NCBI RefSeq assembly: GCF_005222485.1
Contig: NZ_CP029078.1
Coordinates: forward strand, 8,805,501 to 8,869,500
Direction of reading: 5' to 3'
Length of the DNA: 64,000 nucleotides
Source of the DNA: Streptomyces griseoviridis
Lineage (GTDB): Bacteria; Actinomycetota; Actinomycetes; Streptomycetales; Streptomycetaceae
This document shows positions 60,494-64,000 of this stretch, piece by piece. Both the position numbers and the translations under genes were made by a program. The notes under the pieces are model-generated. The model did no database searches. It worked only from the letters and a program-made list of their open reading frames with translations, and was not told where the DNA came from. The stretch's first letter is position 1. Each line of letters begins with the position of its first letter.

Positions 60494-61825
60494 GTGTCCA
60501 GGAGCACCGCACGCCCCGGGGTCTTCAGCGCGCTTCGCGTCCGCGACTACCGCGTCTACTGGAGTACCGGCCTCGTCTCGAACACCGGCACCGCTATGCA
60601 GGGGGTGGCGCTCGACTGGTTCGTCCTGACCCTCACCCACAGCGGGACCGCGGTCGGCTGGGCGATGGGCCTCCAGTTCGCGCCCGTCCTCCTCTTCGGG
60701 GTCTGGGGCGGAGTGCTCGCCGACCGCTGCGACCGGCGCACCCTGCTGCTGTGGACGCAGTCCCTGTACGCGGCGCAGGCGACGCTGCTCACCGTCCTGG
60801 TGCTTGCGGGGCACGCGCCGCTCTGGTCGGTCTACCTGCTGTCGTTCGGACTCGGCTGCGTGTTCACGGTCGAGAACCCCGCGCGGCTCTCCTTCGTCAC
60901 GGAGCTGGTCGGCGGACACCTCATACCGAACGCGGCCGGACTCAACATCCTCTCCCTGAACGCGTCCCGGCTGATCGGACCCGCCATCGCCGGGGTGCTG
61001 ATCGGCGTGATCGGCACCGGCTGGGTCTTCGCCGTCAACGCCGTCTCCTTCGCGGTCGTGATCGCCGGGCTGCTGACGATCCGCCCGAAGAAGAGGCCGG
61101 TCCGCGCGGAGCGGACCCCCTGGGCGGGCGCGGGCGCGGCCGGACTGCGCTACGTCCTGGGCCGGCCCGATCTGGTCGCCGTCTTCACGGTCTTCGGGCT
61201 CGTCTCCACCTTCGCGGTGAACTTCCCGACGACGTTGACACTGTTCGCCGGACGCGTCTTCGACGTCGGCTCAAGCGGCCTCGGATTCATGTCGACCGCG
61301 CTCTCCGTCGGCACGATCGCCGGAACGCTCGTCGCCACCCGCCGCTCCTCGCCCCGGGTCCGGACGGTGGTGACCGGCGCGGTGCTGCTGGGCGTCAGCG
61401 AGGCCGTCGCCGCGCTCATGCCCGGCTACTACGCCTTCCTGGCGCTGCTGCTGCCGACCGGATTCACACTGATGACGCTCAACACGGCGGTCAGCGCGTT
61501 CGTCCAGACCGAGGTCAGCGAGGCGATGCGCGGCCGGGTGATGGCGGTGTACACCGTGATCTCGATGGGCGGCGCTCCGATCGGCGGGCCGGTGATCGGC
61601 TGGATCTCCCAGCACGCGGGGGCCCGCGCGGGACTGGCGTCGGGCGCCGCGGTGGCCGTCCTCGCCGCCGTCGCCGTCGCCCTGCGGTTGAGACGGTGGT
61701 CGGTCGCCGTGCCGTCATCCGGGGCTCCGTCCGGGAACCGGCCGAAGGCCGGCTCGCCCCGGCGGCGGCCGGCTCCCACCGACGGGCCGCCCCGCGACCG
61801 TCCGGCATCAGGCCCGCGGGTGTGA
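60494..61825 (+). CDS. MFS transporter
   Basis: A 443-residue major facilitator of the enterobactin-exporter-like (EntS/MFS_3) type: the start FSALRVRDYRVYWSTGLVSN and loop LADRCDRRTLLL are characteristic, with about 12 helices and a Pro/Arg-rich cytoplasmic tail of ~40 residues. GTG 60494 follows GGAGG by 6 bases. The leader peptide upstream suggests expression linked to sulfur state. The convergent gene is another LLM oxidoreductase. Substrate unknown. Confidence 0.9.
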   Translation: MSRSTARPGVFSALRVRDYRVYWSTGLVSNTGTAMQGVALDWFVLTLTHSGTAVGWAMGLQFAPVLLFGVWGGVLADRCDRRTLLLWTQSLYAAQATLLTVLVLAGHAPLWSVYLLSFGLGCVFTVENPARLSFVTELVGGHLIPNAAGLNILSLNASRLIGPAIAGVLIGVIGTGWVFAVNAVSFAVVIAGLLTIRPKKRPVRAERTPWAGAGAAGLRYVLGRPDLVAVFTVFGLVSTFAVNFPTTLTLFAGRVFDVGSSGLGFMSTALSVGTIAGTLVATRRSSPRVRTVVTGAVLLGVSEAVAALMPGYYAFLALLLPTGFTLMTLNTAVSAFVQTEVSEAMRGRVMAVYTVISMGGAPIGGPVIGWISQHAGARAGLASGAAVAVLAAVAVALRLRRWSVAVPSSGAPSGNRPKAGSPRRRPAPTDGPPRDRPASGPRV

Positions 61826-61888
61826 ACGGGCGGCACGGACAAGGGACGCGAGCCGCAACGGAGGGTTCGCCGAGGCGGCGCGCGTGCC

Positions 61889-63202
61889 TCAGCGAAGGGC
61901 GGCGGTGCCGACCCGGGCGGGACGTTCGAGACCGAGGTTCTCGCGCAGGGTGGCGCCGGTGTAGTCGGGGGCGACGATCTTCCGCCGGCGCAGCTCGTGC
62001 AGCAGACCGTTGACGGCGAAGTCGTGCTGGACCGGGTCGGCGAGATCGCCCAGGGTGATGACGTCGAGGACGCCGGCCCTGAACCGTTCCTCGACGGCGT
62101 CCGCGATCTGCTCGGGTGTGCCCGCCTCGGCCCAGTGACCGGTGTCCTGCGCCGCGACGACGAGTTCCCGCAGGGTGCGGCCCGCCCGCGCGTAGCCGGA
62201 GAAGATCTCGACGCGCCCGCGCCGCCCGTTGACGGTCGTGAGGTCGGGCAACAGGCTCTCGGGGAGCCTCGCGTCGAGGGGCACCTCGGACAGGTCGACC
62301 CCGCCGCCCAGCATGTCGGCCACCTGCGCACGTCCGCGCTCGAAGTCGATCGCCTCGTGCCGCTCCCTGACCAGACGCCGTGCCTCCCGCTCGGTGGCGC
62401 CGTAGGTCGCGTGCAGCGAGGAGAAGATCAGCGGCAGCCCGTCCCGGCGTCCGAGACGGCGGGCCTCGCCGCGGATCCTCCGGGTGAAGTCCGCGGCGAT
62501 CTCCAGAGTGGGCAGGGAGGTGAAGACGATCTCGGCGTACCGGGCGCCCAACGCCCGTCCCGCGTCGGACTGCCCGGCCTGGATCTGCACCGGGCGGCCC
62601 TGCGGCAGCGGCGGGATGTTGAGCGGCCCGGCCACCTCGAAGAAACGGCCCGCGTGGTGGACGGGGTGCACCCGGTCGCGGTGCAGCACCGCCCGCCCGT
62701 CCGCGCCGACGGTCAGCGCGTCGTGCTCCCAGCTGTCCCACAACGCGTTGACCACCTCGAGCGTCTCCGCGGCGCGCGCGTAGCGGTCCTCCGGGCTGGG
62801 CAGTCCGCCGGGCCCGAAGTTCTCCTCGCCGACCGCCGAGGTCACCAGGTTCCAGGCGGCCCGGCCCTTGCTGACATGGTCCAGGGTGCCGAACAGCCGG
62901 GCCAGGTTGAACGGATGGTGGAAGGTGGAGGAGACCGTGGCGATCAGGCCGATCCGCGAGGTCACCTGGCTCAGCGCCGAGACGAACACCAGCGGCTCCT
63001 GGGTGCCGATGCCGCCCTGCGCGTCGAACCGCAGCAGGTCGGCGGTGAACAGCGCGTCGATCCGCGCGGCCTCGGCGAGCCGCGCCACGCGCACCGCCCG
63101 GTCCAGGGTGGAGCTGCCCGGGTCGAGCGCCAGGTCGTAGGTCTCCGACGTGCCGCCCGCTCCGGTCACGGTCCTGAGCGTCCTCGGCTGCTTCGTGCTC
63201 AC
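61889..63202 (-). CDS. NtaA/SnaA/DszA-family flavin-dependent monooxygenase (luciferase-like)
   Basis: A 437-residue member of the same luciferase subfamily group as the gene at 13796. Family parts are VSALSQVTSRIGLIATVSST, FHHPFNLARLFGTLDHVSKG, RAAWNLVTSAVGEENFG and RPVQIQAGQSDAGRALGARY. Such enzymes take FMNH2 from a reductase and oxidise sulfones, sulfonates or related compounds. GTG 63202 is chosen; the frame opens much further upstream (63379) with an Arg-rich, improbable start in which RRRHLD echoes the leader-peptide core. Convergent with the MFS gene. Confidence 0.88.
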   Translation of the reverse strand: MSTKQPRTLRTVTGAGGTSETYDLALDPGSSTLDRAVRVARLAEAARIDALFTADLLRFDAQGGIGTQEPLVFVSALSQVTSRIGLIATVSSTFHHPFNLARLFGTLDHVSKGRAAWNLVTSAVGEENFGPGGLPSPEDRYARAAETLEVVNALWDSWEHDALTVGADGRAVLHRDRVHPVHHAGRFFEVAGPLNIPPLPQGRPVQIQAGQSDAGRALGARYAEIVFTSLPTLEIAADFTRRIRGEARRLGRRDGLPLIFSSLHATYGATEREARRLVRERHEAIDFERGRAQVADMLGGGVDLSEVPLDARLPESLLPDLTTVNGRRGRVEIFSGYARAGRTLRELVVAAQDTGHWAEAGTPEQIADAVEERFRAGVLDVITLGDLADPVQHDFAVNGLLHELRRRKIVAPDYTGATLRENLGLERPARVGTAALR

Positions 63203-63375
63203 GTTCGTCCCGTCCCACCGACGCGGCGGTGTGTGTACGTGGTTGTCCAGGTGACGGCGGCGCGCCGGGACGGCCCCCGCCCGAGGTACCGGGAGGGAGC
63301 CGCCCCGGCGCAGGCGCCGGTTGTCGCCACGCGCGCCGCGGTCGGGCGGGGGAGCCCCGGCTGCGGCGCGCGCTG

Positions 63376-64000
63376 TCACGGCACGAGCTTCAGCAGCTTG
63401 TTCGGCGAGCCGGTGCCGATCCCCGTGAGGACGTTGTTGGTCGCCCCGCCCACCAGGGCGGAGGCGACGGCGGCCGGGGACGAGCCCGGGTGCGCGGTCA
63501 GGTAGAGCGCCGCCGCGCCGGAGACGTGCGGGGCGGCGAACGAGGTGCCGTTACCGGTGTACGTGGCGGTGTCGGAGCTGTTCCAGGCCGCGGTGATGCC
63601 GGACCCGGGGGCGAAGAGGTCCACCGTCGGACCGTAGTTGGAGTAGCTGGCTCGGGCGTCGGCGCTGGTGGTGGCGCCCACGGTGATCGCCGCGGCGACC
63701 CGCGCCGGTGAGTAGTTGGAGGCCAGGGCGCCGGAGTTGCCGGCCGCTATGGAGTAAGTGACGCCGGACGCGATGGAGTTGTTCACCGCGCTGTCGAGCG
63801 TGGTGCTGGCGCCGCCGCCGAGCGAGACGTTGGCGACGGAGTCGGCGACATGGTTGGCGGTGATCCAGTCCACGCCGGCGATGACGCCCGCGGTGGTCCC
63901 GGAGCCGTCGTTGCCGAGCACCCGGACCGCCACGATCTTCGCCTTCTTGGCGACGCCGTAGGTGGTGCCCGCGGTGACCGTGGCGACGAAGGTGCCGTGG
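63376..64000 (-). CDS. Subtilisin-like (S8) serine protease, C-terminal part
   Basis: A secreted peptidase whose N-terminal part lies beyond the window. Visible are the His region (HGTFVATVTAGTTYG, where most relatives have H-G-T-H-V-A), the Asn oxyanion segment IAAGNSGALASNYSPA, and the catalytic Ser in GNGTSFAAPHVSGAAALYL, followed by a normal C-terminal end. It resembles the proteinase K/aqualysin group. The visible portion is intact. The gene continues past 64000. Confidence 0.9.
   Translation of the reverse strand, partial: HGTFVATVTAGTTYGVAKKAKIVAVRVLGNDGSGTTAGVIAGVDWITANHVADSVANVSLGGGASTTLDSAVNNSIASGVTYSIAAGNSGALASNYSPARVAAAITVGATTSADARASYSNYGPTVDLFAPGSGITAAWNSSDTATYTGNGTSFAAPHVSGAAALYLTAHPGSSPAAVASALVGGATNNVLTGIGTGSPNKLLKLVP

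Noticed and set aside
63210..63379. Possible leader peptide upstream of the LLM gene at 61889 (RRRHLDNHVH)
   Set aside because: It is in frame with the gene, lacks the Cys and the L-x-R-V core, and no convincing start site was found.

Overview
The window is high-GC DNA (roughly 72-74 percent G+C by eye) with strong third-position GC bias, many GTG starts, ATGA/GTGA gene overlaps, short leader-peptide genes of a type known from Streptomyces, and mycelial-actinomycete families (CGNR regulator, LAL-type LuxR, DUF2252, PIG-L). It looks like a chromosome-arm or accessory segment of a Streptomyces or close relative. No rRNA, tRNA, IS element or CRISPR array was seen.

Region 1 (1-842) is the tail of an oligopeptide-type ABC transporter. 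Region 2 (1492-11770) is a ten-gene, mostly overlapping run on the + strand: type II thioesterase, a BtrH-like/C39-like protein fused to a carrier domain, an acyl/aminoacyl-ACP ligase, a fold-III PLP decarboxylase, a free carrier protein, two acyl-CoA-dehydrogenase-like flavoproteins, a Sfp-type phosphopantetheinyl transferase, a stand-alone amino-acid adenylating enzyme and a flavin reductase. The set resembles the carrier-bound amino-acid decarboxylation logic of butirosin (BtrH/I/J/K) and vicenistatin (VinL/M/N/O), but with two dehydrogenases and no polyketide synthase in view. It is the best candidate for an undescribed pathway. It is followed by a CGNR-type regulator, an EamA exporter and a leader-peptide/flavin-monooxygenase pair.

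Region 3 (15095-25269) is a seven-gene minus-strand operon led by a clear indigoidine-synthetase-type NRPS (A-Ox-PCP-TE), followed by a tautomerase, EamA transporter, serine O-acetyltransferase, cysteine synthase, cupin and MFS transporter. A divergent LuxR-type regulator faces it. The CysE/CysK pair suggests supply of a beta-substituted alanine to the NRPS.

Region 4 (25303-31035) holds an amino-acid ABC lipoprotein and an EF-hand/acyl-CoA oxidase/P450 operon. Region 5 (31111-39644) holds regulator-target pairs with visible operators: TetR with a TetX-like monooxygenase (three identical palindromes), GntR with a permease/nitrilase pair (one perfect palindrome), and LysR with a cysteine dioxygenase and YeiH exporter. 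Region 6 (39645-44508) contains two decayed deoxysugar-gene remnants, an FG-GAP protein with a 52-bp tandem repeat, a membrane-anchored Mrr-like nuclease and a degenerate RsbW-like protein. Region 7 (45011-58321) contains a DUF4132 protein, methyltransferase, SDR/TetR pair with a tandem operator, LAL regulator, SHOCT protein, DUF2252 protein and PIG-L deacetylase. Region 8 (58527-64000) has two luciferase-like oxidoreductases and an MFS transporter, with two more leader peptides, and ends inside a subtilisin-type protease.

Sulfur and flavin chemistry recur across the window: three luciferase-like oxidoreductases, three leader peptides of the R-H-[IV]-D-L type with a Cys, the CysE/CysK pair, and the cysteine dioxygenase/YeiH pair. 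Functions are read from motifs and family knowledge only; no search was run.
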